Part shown: piece after piece, positions 34,928 to 47,700 of the stretch
How the letters are laid out: each line of letters opens with the position of its first letter
Position numbering within the stretch: the stretch's first letter is position 1
Source of the DNA: Gari tellinella
Lineage: Eukaryota; Mollusca; Bivalvia; Cardiida; Psammobiidae
Assembly (NCBI GenBank): GCA_922989275.2
Contig: OV277862.1
Location: forward strand, 16,721,543 to 16,785,542
Length of the DNA stretch: 64,000 nucleotides
Direction: 5' to 3'
Translations under genes and position numbers: made by a program
The notes under the pieces: generated by a model
Told to the model about the DNA's origin: nothing
The model's database searches: none
What the model saw: the letters and a program-made list of their open reading frames with translations, nothing else

Positions 34928-35418
34928 TTAACCCATTTGTGACCCCATAGCATGTTTCTTCATTTTGAGACAGGCGAATTATAACTTAAAGCAGGTTGAA
35001 CATAAAGCAGAATGCACCTTAAGGTGCAGTTTGCTTTACTTTCAGCCTGCTGTAAGGTACATGTAGAAGCTACCATTAAGATTTGTTAGGGAATAAAGGA
35101 AGTATTTCTTATGTTACACATTCATTACTGTATAAAATTTGGAACTACAGTAAAACCTCTCTACTACGACCACTAAATTATGTTATTTTTTACGGTTTTA
35201 CGACAGGTGACTGCTTAAAGCAAGGTGACAGTAAAACGGAAAGCTCCTACAGGAGCTTTCTGTTTTACTGTCACCTTGCTTTAAGCTGTCACCTGCCTTG
35301 TATTCAATCAATTAGCATTCGTTTTAGTGGTCGTAATAGCGAGGTTTTACTGTATTTTCTTCTGTGGAGGCATGAATTCAATGCTTAAAAATGGAGTAAT
35401 TATGGATTACTGGGTTAA
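34928..35418. mobile_element. TTAA-A MITE with nested TA-F MITE
   Basis: The outer copy: TTAACCCATTTGTGACCCC to GGATTACTGGGTTAA. Inside it, 35148-35352 is a TA-F element: CAGTAAAACCTCTCTACTACG mirrored by GTCGTAATAGCGAGGTTTTACTG, TA on both sides. Its hairpin reads AAAGCTCCTACAGGAGCTTT. The nesting order shows F moved after this A copy. Confidence 0.85.
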
Positions 35419-35497
35419 AGCAGTCAGCTGTCAAACTGAAAACCGAACCTGTTTTTGATTGGTTGTTAAAATGGGATTTTACTGTACTATTTATAGC

Positions 35498-35515
35498 ATG
35501 GATACCGGTATGTAA
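35498..35515 (+). promoter_or_regulatory. In-frame upstream ORF (5 codons) before the RBCK1 start
   Basis: ATG GAT ACC GGT ATG TAA ends one codon before the chosen start at 35519. A candidate 3' splice site (TACTATTTATAG) ends at 35496, so this may be the first sequence of the exon. The stop shows that the reading frame cannot extend further upstream in this exon. Confidence 0.45.
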
Positions 35516-35518
35516 TCA

Positions 35519-35785
35519 ATGGCAGATACAACACAAACAAAGGAAAGAAGGAAGTCTTTTTTCATTGAACAAATAATTGTGGATTTTTCGCTTGTGTCTT
35601 GTGTTTGTGAGTTGTTGATTCCCGAACCGTCTCTACGATTCAATGATCAAGGAGGTATTGAGGAAATCTGTGGGGACAATTACATCGAGTCACAGAGTCG
35701 ACGGTGCAGGGTTTACCTCTGTGAGGTGCCCAATGTGCCGCCAGATTTTGGTATGTCCTTCCAAGACACAGATCTTCAAAGACAG
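35519..35785 (+). CDS. RBCK1: RBCK1 exon 1: start codon and first half of PH-like domain
   Basis: ATG at 35519 has TAA two codons upstream in frame and G at +4. It encodes 89 residues beginning [15 protein letters not shown], with alternating hydrophobic segments ([20 protein letters not shown], then CRVYLCEV) that suit the first strands of a PH fold. Ends in phase 0 at a gtatat donor. Sequence similarity to SHARPIN is too low for me to be certain from reading alone. The frame is supported by clean joining to exon 2. Confidence 0.65.
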
Positions 35786-38700
35786 GTATATGGGGATTAT
35801 AGAGTCAATAATTATTCCTGCATATTTGATTGTGTTTTTTATCTCATCTGTACAAAGTACAATAGAACCTCTCTACTATGACCAAAACATTGTGTTAATT
35901 ATTAGGTGTTTACGACAGGTGACTGCTTAAAGCAAGGTGACAGTAAAACAGCTCCTTTAGGAGCTTTCTGTTTTACCGTCCCCTTGCTTTATTTTAGCTG
36001 TGTCCCCTGTCTTTAATACAATCAAATATAATAGCCTTTGCTTTAGTGGTTGTATTAGAGAGGTTTAACTGTAAGGGGAGTTTTTTTTTATTCACCCCAG
36101 CATCTATAAAACAGTGTAGTTATTGACCAAGTGTCCATATGTGTATCCCTAAGGAATAAGGTGATTAGTCTGTTTTAACATATCATTCTGCTAGGATATA
36201 GAATATATTTATTAAGCTGCATATTCATGATGGTGTTAATTGGACCTATTTTCTTCAGTAGAGGAAGGAATTAAAGGCATAACAAGACATATTTATAGAG
36301 GGATAGGTTAAAAATCAGAGCTCCAGATAAGGGGAGTATTTCAAAAACTGAAATCTTTATTTCTGCATTAAATCATTAGAATAATCTCTTCAAGACCATT
36401 CTTAGTAAATAGTCACATTATAGGATTTCAATCATTTGTTGCTGAAATGAGTGAGAAAATGTTGGATTTGTACATTTAAATTTCCTCCCTCTTATCTGGA
36501 GCCCTGATATTGTTGTAGATAACCCATTATCCCATCGCCTGTTTCTAGTTTTGAAAACAGGTGACAGCTTAAAGCAGGTTGAAAGTAAAGCAGAATGCGC
36601 CTTAAGGCGCATTCTGCTTTACCTTCAGCCTGCTTTAAACTATCATCTACTAGGATAAAGAAATTTTTCTAATAGTACACAATCATAACTTAATAAATTG
36701 GAACTATTTTCTTCCATGGAGGAATAAATTAGAGGCTTAAACGTCGTATTGATGGGATAATGGGTTAAGAGGCAAGAGCTATAAACCTATTATAACTGGT
36801 TGTGATTCCTCTTACTTTTGGCAGTATAACATTCATATGCTGTTTAATTATATTTACAGATATACCTGAACATCATCCTCAATGGGCTCAACAGTGGCAA
36901 CCTGACGTTTGAGAAGAAAGATTCACACAAGCACGAGATCCGTCGTAAAGTAGGAAATAAGTGGAGAAGATTTCTGCTCAAGTTTGATGATAAAAGAGCC
37001 AGCAAGAAGTTTATTACAAAATTTGAAAACCACTTAACAAGATTAGAATCATCGGACGAAAATATTAACAGTAAGTAATGCAGCGCTCCAGATAAGAACA
37101 GAACAGAACAGAATATTTTATTTTGGTTTAACCCTTTCCCCAATAGAAGCTCCTTTTTAGCGGATATAATTTATTCATCCGCTGAAGAAAGTAGTTCCAA
37201 TTAAATCAGTAATGAATATGTATTATGGGGAATATTTTCTATATTAAAGCACATGATAGCTTAAAGCAGGCTGAAAGTAAAGCAGAATGCGCCCTAAGGC
37301 GCATTCTGCTTTACTTTCAACCTGCTTTAAGTAGTCACCTATCTTAAGTACATTGTACTAGAAATAGGCTATCAGGTAAAGGGTTAAGGGGAGTACAACG
37401 TATTTAAAAAAAAAAAAATCTTTATTTATGCATTAAACCCTATGGTGTGACTACTCATTAGAATCGTCTCTTTGAGAGACAATTCTAATGAGTAGTCACA
37501 CCATAGGCGTTGGTGCTGAAATGTGTGAGAAAATTTTGAATTTATTCAGTTTACTCTCTCTTATCTGGAGTTCCGGTAATGTCAGACTGATGATAACCCA
37601 TTACTCCATAGATCACTTTTACGCCTTTAATTCATTCCTCCGCTGAAGAAAATATTTCCACTTTGGCTTTATACAATCATTAGCTCATTCAACCATAGCA
37701 TTGAAAATAATCGTCAACAACAAACAGTGTAGCTGTAAAAAGTACACTTGACTTAAGGTGCATTCTGCTTTACTTTCAACCTGCTTTAACCCATTACCCC
37801 ATAGCCTGTTTCTAGATTTGAAGACAGGTGACCACTTCAAGCTGAGGTTACTTTCAGCCTGCTTTAAGCTACCATCTGGCATCTGCTAGGGTATAGAAAA
37901 CATTTCTTACTGAACATAATCATGACTGTATAAAGATTAAAGTGGAACTATTTTCTTCAGTGGAGGAATAATTTAATGACATAAAAAGGTGAATTTATGA
38001 GGTGAAGGGTTAAGCTATCATCTGTTTACATCATTAAAAACAGGCTATAGGGTAATGAGTTAATTCCGTCCTACATATAAGCAACATTGAATGCTGTAAC
38101 CAATTCTTCTGCATGAGAGCCATAGGATGTAGCTACATTGTGCACTCAACATTTTCAGCAATTTTGAGCAACTTTGAAGCACTTTGAAACTTGAAGCAGA
38201 CGAGAAATATAGCAGACGACAATTTATTCGGCGGGCTAAGGGTTAATACTGATGGCTCTATAAGAAAGTGTTCAGCAGCCACTCAATGGACAAACGCAGA
38301 TACCTCTAAGAATTGGTAGGACTAGGTAGGACTTGGAAGCCTTTGAAGAGGGATAGGGATTTCCATGGCAAAATGACCGATCTATCACTAAGCCCCTCTC
38401 TTCTGTGTGTGACAATCCCAGTCTAAGTGTTCAGTCTTACTGGCTTTCAGGAAGATGGCATAATTTCAAGGATAATATCTAGACTATTGGTGAATGGTTA
38501 ACCCATTTGTTCCTAGCGTCCCATAAAAAATGATAAAAGGGATATAGGCAAACAGTGTTGACTCTGATCAGACGCTGCATAATGCAGCGTCTGATCAGAG
38601 TCTACACTGTTTGCTGATAGGAATTTCCATAGTGAAAATGAAATTTTAGACGAGGCACCCCTTAGATAAAAAAAAATGGACTAAACCAATATATAAGCAT

Positions 38701-41700
38701 GGAAGAATCCTCCTAGGCGCACATGAGTTAAGAGTTTTGTTTTCTATTACAGCATATTTACTCCTGGCTGTGTCTCCTGGTGCATCTAGAGCCAATCTTC
38801 GTAACCAGGACAACATAGACTCTACAGCTAGTTGGAAGTCAGCTAGTCAGTCAGAATCTGAAGACTCTTCAACAGAGGAGAAAGAGGAGGTGGAGAAGGA
38901 GGAAGTGACCAAAACGGATAAACCCGCCCTCTCTTCCCTAACTCCTCCCTTCAATCCCGCCCCCTTCTACCCTGGCTCCTTCAACCCCACCCCATTCTCT
39001 CCAACATTTTCACCAACTTTCTCCCCAACTAATTATTTACATTTAGGACTCAACAGTATTACTGAGACAGAAAAGGAAACATCAGTTGAGAAATCGACAA
39101 GTGATAGTTTGACTGACAGCTTGAACATTCATACTAGTGAACTGCCACAATCTTTACGGTCTGTGCTAAAGTCTATAAATAAAGCAGATGAACCAGAGAA
39201 GGAAGGCAATCTAAATGTAACAGATCGGGAACCAACCCCAGACAGAAAGGTCCAGGGTCAGAACGATGATGAAGTATTAAATTCAGAATTTATACCTACA
39301 GAGAATTTGTACATTCCGATGGGTATTCAAACTAATACAGCGATGGAGGACACAAAATTGCCGACTCCGGTGAAGGATGAGGCAGAAAGAGTAGGACATT
39401 TGTTACAGACTGCAATAAATGATAAGGATGTGGCCCATGCACAGGAATATGCCAAACTGTTGGCATTAAGAGACACATTAGTGACAATCACTGTGAAACC
39501 AAAGTCTTCCGAATCAGAAGAGAAAAATAAAGACTTTAAGTAAGTATGGACTTAATATCAAATTGGGGCTTTCAGTAACGACAGTAAGGCTAACCTATTT
39601 AAGCCTAATGTCTACTAAAGTAGTAATGATAATCTGTTGCAGATCTAGGTTGTTTGCAGATGTTGGGAACTTATTTTTTGTACATCTGACAATTTTGTTG
39701 AAGATTTATTGCTTTCAGTCGCAGCCAGCTCTATGCTATAGTCAATCTTTATTTAGAGACTACTCAATAAAATACTATGTGCAGTATTATACCATATATA
39801 ATATATGTGGTATTACTACTAAATGAAGGATAGAAATAATGTATAGAAAGCAGCTACAGGAGCTTTCTGCTTTATTTCTGTCCTCCATTAAGCAGAGACT
39901 TATCTAAGAGGTATCCATGCTAGTAACTTCACTGATCGAGTGCTCACTTTATCATGGGCCATGGTGATGGCTGTTTCTAGTTTTGAAGACGGGTTAACAC
40001 TTATAGCAGGTTTAATGTGGAACAGAATGCTAAGCATTCTGCTTTACTTTAAACCCTATTTTGAAGCTTTTATCTGGAAATAAAACATTATTGTTTGCAA
40101 GAATTCACTAGTTAACATTAACTTAACAATAACTGCGATTTAATCTGGGCTCCAGGGGCCCGTTTCATAAAACTTCTTACGACAAATATTGTCGAAAGTC
40201 AAATCTTTAAAATGCATTTAATTTCTGATTTCTCTATCGAATCCTGTCTTGTGACACCTTTTTGGAATCGTCTTTTCAAGACGATTCCAAAAAGATGTCA
40301 CAAGACAGGATTAGATGGAGAAATAAATATTTATTGAGAGTTTTATAATCTGACTTACGACAACATTTGTCGTACGAAGTTTTATGAAACGGGCCCCAGA
40401 TATGAGGAGTAAACTGAGCAAATCCAATATTTTCTCTCTAATTTCAGCACCAAATCCCACGAGATGACTCTAATGTCAGAATAGTGACAACTGTGACACC
40501 ATAGGCTTTTATGCAGAAATAAAGATTTTATTTGTTGAAATACTCCTCTGAACTGGAACCCTGAATTTATAAATAGAGGCTTTAAACCTTTCCCCCCAAA
40601 GAAGCGCCTTTTAGTGCATTTAGTTTATTACTGCACTGAGGAAAATAGTTTAAATTTATGTACCAAAATAATTTTTTCTATATTCTAGCAGATGGTAGCT
40701 TTAAGCAGGCTGAAAGAAAAGCAAAATTTGCCTTAAGGCACATTCTGTAGGCACATTCTGCTTTACTTTCAATCTGCTTTAAGTTGGCATCTGTCTTCAA
40801 AACTAGAAACAGGCTATGGGGTAAAGGGTTAAAAGGCATATTTGTGGATTAACCCTTAGCCCGCCAAATAAATTGTCGTCTGCTATATTTCTCGTCTGCT
40901 TCAAGTTTCAAAGTGCTTCAAAGTTGCTCAAAATTGCTGAAAATGTTGTCCGAGTGTCAAACAGCTTGGATCCGGATGAGACACCGAGTTACTCGGCGTC
41001 TCATCCGGATCCAAGCTGTTTGCATATGGAGCTATAGTCATGACTGGCAGGCTAAGGGTTAATGGGTCAATACAATATTGACTGTAGATGTCGTGTCCTA
41101 AAGTTATTATGAAATTGACAATATGTTGATTCTGTTTCAGTTTGAAGGTTTACATTGAAGACAAGGAGTCTTCTGGAGCCAGTATTAATCTGAAAGTGAA
41201 GAGTACCGACACAATTGGAGCACTCAAAAATAAGGTTTGTTACGGGCTGGTTCTGTGACTAGATTATATATTATAGTAGTGTGCAGAGATAAAAAACAAA
41301 CTGAAAAACAAATATAAATATTACTTTTGTTTATGTAAATTAACCCATTACCTCTTAGCCTATATCTTGCTTCGAAAACAGGTGACCACTTAAAGCAGGT
41401 TGAAAGTAAAGCAGAATGTGCCTTAAGGCACATTCTGCTTTACTTTCAGCCTGCTTTAAGCTACCATCTTCTAGGATATGGAAAATATTTCTTTTGGTAC
41501 ATATTCTTTGCTGTATAAACTGGAACTTTTTTCTTCAGTGGAGGAATAAGTAAGAGGCGTAAAAAGGCGTTTTTAAGAGGTAATGGGTTAAGTATAAATA
41601 TACTTGTAATCCTTGCCAACATAGCATGTTTTCAGTGTTCAACCCTTTACCCCACAGCATGTATCTAGTTTTGAAAACAGGTTATCGCTTAAAGCGGGTT

Positions 41701-44700
41701 GAAAATAAAGCAGAATGCACCCTAAGCTAATAATTCACCCAAAATACCATCTAGAATTGTCCTCCTTGATGATTGAGGGCAGGTTAGATGTGTATGGTAA
41801 AATTAAAATGCAACATAAGTGATATAGGCTTTAAGAGGATGGCATTTTCTAGGTTGATCAAAAACCTTAACATGGATGTCTAAGTCCTAAAGGGGGAGAT
41901 AATTCACCCAAAATACAATCTAGAATTGTCCTCCTTGATGATTGAGGGCAGGTTAGATGTGTATGGTAAAATTAAAATGCAACATAAGTGATATAGGCTT
42001 TAAGAGGATGGCATTTTCTAGGTTGATCAAAAACCTTAACATGCAACGTCGGCGTATTTTGGGTGAGTTATCTCCCCCTTTTGGACTTAGACATCCACGT
42101 TAAGATTTTTGATCAACCTAGAAAATGCCATCCTCTTAAAGCATATATCACTGCAACTAATGTTTTTATTAAATAATCGCTTTACCTCAATCATCTTACT
42201 TGCCCCAGACTAGGGGCGGATAAGTCTAGATGGTAGTTTGGGTGAATTATCTCCCCTTTTGGACTTAGACATCCACATTAAGATTTTTGATCAACCTAGA
42301 AAATAGCCTTCACTTAAGGCATATATCACTGCAACTAATGTTTTAATTCAATAATCGCTTCACCTCAAACATATCACTTGTCCTACACTAGATGCGCATA
42401 ATTCTAGATGGTATTTTGTATGAATTATGTCCCCTTTTCAACTTAGACATCCACATTAATATTTTTGATAAACCTAGAAAATTCCCATTACTGAAGGCAT
42501 ATATCACTACAACTAATATTTTTATTCCATAACTGCTTTTAGTACAAAGGAGCAGATAGTCGAGCTTGCTGTCTTACGGACAGCTCTTGTTCTAGGATCC
42601 GATCGATAATGGAAATATTTCTTATAGTACATTTCCATATATCAAAGGTTTTTCACTCAACATTAACTATATTCTATATTCTATTTTGATCTAGATTCAT
42701 ATGAGGGAAACATTCTGACAAAGCTTAAGGAAAAAGTGGATGGTAGCATGTTAACAAGGTTTTCCTATTATTTGACCTACTGACCTAATTTTTGACCCGA
42801 CATGATCCACATTCGATATTGTCCAAGATTGTATTGAGGAAAACATTCTGACAAAGTTTCATTAAGATTTAATAAGATTTGAAGCCGCACAAGTGTTAAC
42901 AAACTAATTGTGGACAAAGGACAGATGAAGAATAAAAGACGACGTCCGATTAACATCAGCGGTCCCTAATAGCTCACTCTGAGCACTTTGTGCTTTGTGC
43001 TCAATTTAGTAAAAAGACTTATTTAATCCATTTCTCCATAGCCTGTTTCTAGTTTTGAAGACATGTGGCCATTTGAAGCAGGTTGAAAGTAAAGCAGAAT
43101 GTGCCTTAAGGCACATTCTGCTTTGCTTTCAGTCTGCTTTAAGCTACCATCTGCCAGCACATATATAATATTTCTTATTAAGCATATTCATTAGAACTAT
43201 ATTTTACAGTAGAGAAATAAATTAAAGGCGTAAAAAGGTTTATTTATGGGGTAATGGGTTGACAAAAGAATAATTCATATCAAGCATAACATACAATTTC
43301 TTCTCATTCAGATGTTGGTTAAACACGGTTTTCCTCTGGAGGTACAGAACTGGATTGTGGGACAGCGACTTCCGACCAACCAGGAGACATTGGCTCAGTG
43401 CCGTATCAAGACTGAGGGTCACTCAGTATATCTGTATCTAGTCTCCGCCAAGTCAGTCGGTCTCAACAAGGAAGATTCCATGAGGCAAGGATCAGGCCAT
43501 TTAAATATAACAGGTACATGTACAATCAAACTTGGCTTAATTCATTCAACCCTGACACTTCAAATGGGCAATTCCTCTTTCCAATTAAGTCTAGGCCATT
43601 TTTGTGACTATTCAGGGGTGTTTTAATGCCCAGGAATATAGAGATGTGAGAAGGCATATACATTTAGTGATTGGCATGTCCATTCATTCTGTCCGTGCAG
43701 CTAACTTAGAGTAAGGGGCCATTTTAGTGGACTGTGAACAAATATAGGGCTATTGGCAGTTAAAGGGCCATGGCCCCTTAACTGGTTCTAAAAATTGCAA
43801 AAATGGTATCAGGGGGCCTCAAGGGAGGTAAAAAATAAGTTTTCAACTTAAGGACCTTTACCACAAATGTCCATAATCTGTCCATATGTAGGGGGGTGAC
43901 TTTAAAGGGCCATTTTAGTTGCTCAGATAATATCAATGGGCCACTTGTGGCCCTTCAACTTGGACAATTGGCCCTTTAAATTTGGCCCCTTAGTAGGCTG
44001 GCCCTTAGACCTAAGTTAGTAGACCGTCCGTCTGTTTGTCTATCCATGTGTACAAGGTTAACCAGAGTTTGCTGTTTCTTCAAGCATAGCATCAATACTG
44101 CTTACTAGAATGTCTGAACAGTGAACACTTATACAGCTGTTGCCTTGGACCATTCCAAATCAACCCATATCAGTCAACCTGGATTATACCTTGACCATGA
44201 CCTTATTTGGACATACATTGTACATGTAGAATGTTTATAACTGGCTATTTCTCGGCCAACTACCGGTAGATTTTATTGGTTTTTTCTGACATTAACATCA
44301 CTGACTAGTGACTAGAATGCTTGGATATTTATACAGTTGTCAGTTGTTGATCCAATTCCAGTCCATACACATCACCCAACCTTAATTTGATTTTGACCTT
44401 GACCTAAATTGGGCCTAGAAAAAGTTTCAGATTCAGGGCTGGACAAATCCACTAGCCCGTCCCACGGGCAAGCTCAAATTCTGTTTGGGAAAGTCCAATT
44501 CAGACAGCAAATTGCCCTGGGCAAGGTTGAATTTCCGAACTGGGCAAGCTCAAATTCTTGGAAAAAATTGTAAATAAACCAACCTATTGGCTAGTTGCAC
44601 TTCGTTAACAATCAAACACAGCAATAATCAGTGCCCTTGCCCCCAGCGGTGACCAATATTCGGTGATGAAAATATGGGGCAACTCAAAAATTTTGAGCAG

Positions 44701-47700
44701 CTTGCCCTGAGCAAGTTGCCCTGAAAAATATTTGTCCAGCCCTGCTTTGAGATAATATTGTAAAGAATGCCACCAAGGGCTTAAGTGTTTATTGAACATA
44801 GTCTTGTTTTAAAAGCATGTTGCAAAATAATCAACAGGGAAATGTTTATGCAAGTATGATTGCCCTTTACCCCATGGCCCATTTTGAAATTTGAAAACAT
44901 ATCACCACTTACAGCAGGTTGAAAGTAAAGCAGAATGTGCCCTAAGGTGCATTCTGTTTTACTTTCAGCATGCTCTGCTAGGATCTACAAAATATTTCTT
45001 GTGGTGCATAGTCATAACTGTATAAAATGGAACTATTTTCTGCAGTGGAGGAATAAATTAAAGTCATGAAAATGTGAACCTATGGAGTAATGGGTTACCC
45101 AAACTATTCAATTCATTGCTAAGCTGTGTTTATCTTGCAGGTCATCATCCTGCAGGTCAAGATATGCCAGTTTTAGAAAGAACAGGTTCCACGCCAGGTC
45201 CAGCCAGTAGTCATTCCAGTAGTAGAAACACCTCCGTAGCCACACCAGGAAGTGCATTAACTGTACCTGCTGCACCTGCCCCAGCATTACTGGGGGTAAG
45301 ATTTACGCTGTTTCAGTGAACTAACTTAACCCATTACCCCATAAATACTAGGGACGGGACCGAATATTCGCATAAGGGCCGAATATTCGAATCCGATTTA
45401 AGTAATCGAATAGTTGTCTCTGAAAAAATAATTTTTTGTTATCATTAAAAACAAAATATGGATCATTTAATTTATTTTAGAGACTATTTCTTTTTCTCCA
45501 TCCAGGCTAATCATCCGCTATTATTCCTTGTGTGTAGGGTGATTTTCACCCCCGGCTAGTAAGTAGTGTTTTGATAGCGCCTGTCAAGCTGTACACAGTT
45601 TGCAAACATTACCCGCTGTGTTACGTAATCGACGGCGCTTCCCTTAACACCGGACCAATGGATTCGCAATTAACACAAGATCATGTAGCAAATGTTGTAT
45701 CCTTAATTGACATGTTAGGGAACCCTAGTTGCCAGACAAAAGAGGGGTGTTTAGCACAGAAAAATTAATTAAGAGTATCCAATCGAAAAAGACGAATTGT
45801 TAATATCGCCAATCGCGTATATAGCAGACTTGCTCAAATGTCGGTTTTCGTAAACGACCAATATCACTCAACTACTAATTAAAATCATCAAACATTCTAG
45901 TCACAGGCATCATTAAAGGTTCATATTTGATATACACAAGACGTAGATTTGTATCGAGAAAATTCTAACTCTTTTTTTTAAACGCAACTATGCAGCCGCG
46001 TCTACTCCTTCGCCTGTATGAAAGCACTTCACTTGTTCTGCCGACCAGAAATTCGCAATCTGTAGCATCTGCATGCATAAACTTGAGAGAGTGTGTTTAG
46101 ATTAATTTTAAAAACAGAAAAAATGTTTTGCACAGTTACGAGAAAACTGATTCTGCACTATGACGGAAGGCTTAATTCGAAACAAATTTGAGTGCAGATA
46201 TACATGTTGCATCAAACATGAGTTGCATCCCTTGCATAATAAGACCGCTGTATCTAGAAATACATGACTTGTGAGATTGGTTGCGAAAGTTGATAAGTTA
46301 ACCAAATCAGATGTTTGTCACAGTTTACACATTCTGCTCATGGTTTGGTCCATTTAAGATAGGTATTTCTATGAAGCAAACATTGAATAATTGCATTTGA
46401 TGGTGAAATTATACTCACTTTATACTTTTATATTTTAATATTGTTTGTTTTCATTACATTTGGTTAGCTGTGATTGGCTATAATTTTTGTTTCATAACTC
46501 CATGAAAATAATAAAATTCAGGCCACGCCTTGTCAGGACTACTTTCCCTTAGTCCAACTGCTCTTCACAAGTGCTGCATGAAGCAGGATGCCAAATGACG
46601 TCATTGACGTCGACGTTACTACATTACAACGACGTGTTTTGGCGGAAAATATATATGGCGGAGGGACTACAACCTACGTTTTAAAAGCGTGAAAAAAAGA
46701 ACATTCTCCTTAGATTCTCTATTAAACTACTTTTTTAAATTCAGAAGTGATATTAAATTATAAGGAATAATTCGGAATATTTATTGTATTCATGGAGGTA
46801 TGAAAAAAAAACCTGGTCACACTTTTGTATGAAACCGCTTCGCAGGTTTTTTTTTCATACCTCCATGAATACAATAAATATTCGAATTATTCCTTAAATG
46901 AATATGCATAATCAGAAATACAGATAGTAGCTTAATTCTGCCTATCTTTCAACCTGCTTTAAGTGGTTACCTGTTTTCATAACTAGAAACAGGCTATGAA
47001 ATAATAAGGCTAACCACTATTTTATCCTTGAGCTAGGCAGCTGATATCAGGCCACACATTGCTTAGATCCACAGACGTATCATGCATCTGGTGTCTTTGG
47101 TTTTAACTCTTACAATGCTAGCGGCGGATGTACCTTACAGTGATAACCTTTGCAAACAGTTTGGATCCAGATGAGACGCCGCGTAACGCGGCGTCTCATC
47201 TGGATCCAAACTGTTTGACACTCAGACCAGGCGGTTTTGAAAAGAAATGTAGAAAATTCTATTTTTAGAACAGTAGCAGAAGACAATTGTTGCAGACGAA
47301 AAAATTTACCCAGCATGCAAAGAGTTAATGATGTACTTCCTTTGCAGGCACCTAATATTTTGGATAAAAACCTCAACAAAAATCAACAGAAGAAGCAGGC
47401 CCCAGTCAACAAGCTTCCAGCTCCACATATTCAAAATGATCGCCGACCTGTTCAGGCTGTCACGGGAACACCTCAAGAGGACCCCCCTCTTATGGGACAA
47501 AATATTGTTTTGCCACAAACTAGTAGACGGACACCCATGGAACATGTAGAATTACAGGTAACATTGTCATATATTTACAGTGCTCCCTCCCTACAATGGC
47601 CCTCCCAACAACGAATCCCTCCTTACAACTACCCTTGCTGCAGTTCCCTAAACAGGACAATTCAGTCTAACGCTTTTACTGCTGTAATATCGTCTGCTTA

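Noticed and set aside
35643..35930. Alternative frame in RBCK1 exon 1 reads [15 protein letters not shown], which looks like a TRIM/RING tail
   Set aside because: The frame does not join exon 2 in phase. The other frame has the start codon with an upstream stop and splices cleanly at the gtatat donor. The CxxC here is probably chance.
38737..38752. ATG upstream in frame with exon 3 (start of the 268-codon ORF)
   Set aside because: It lies in the polypyrimidine tract of the acceptor (TTTTCTATTACAG). Exon 2 joins at 38753 in the right phase.
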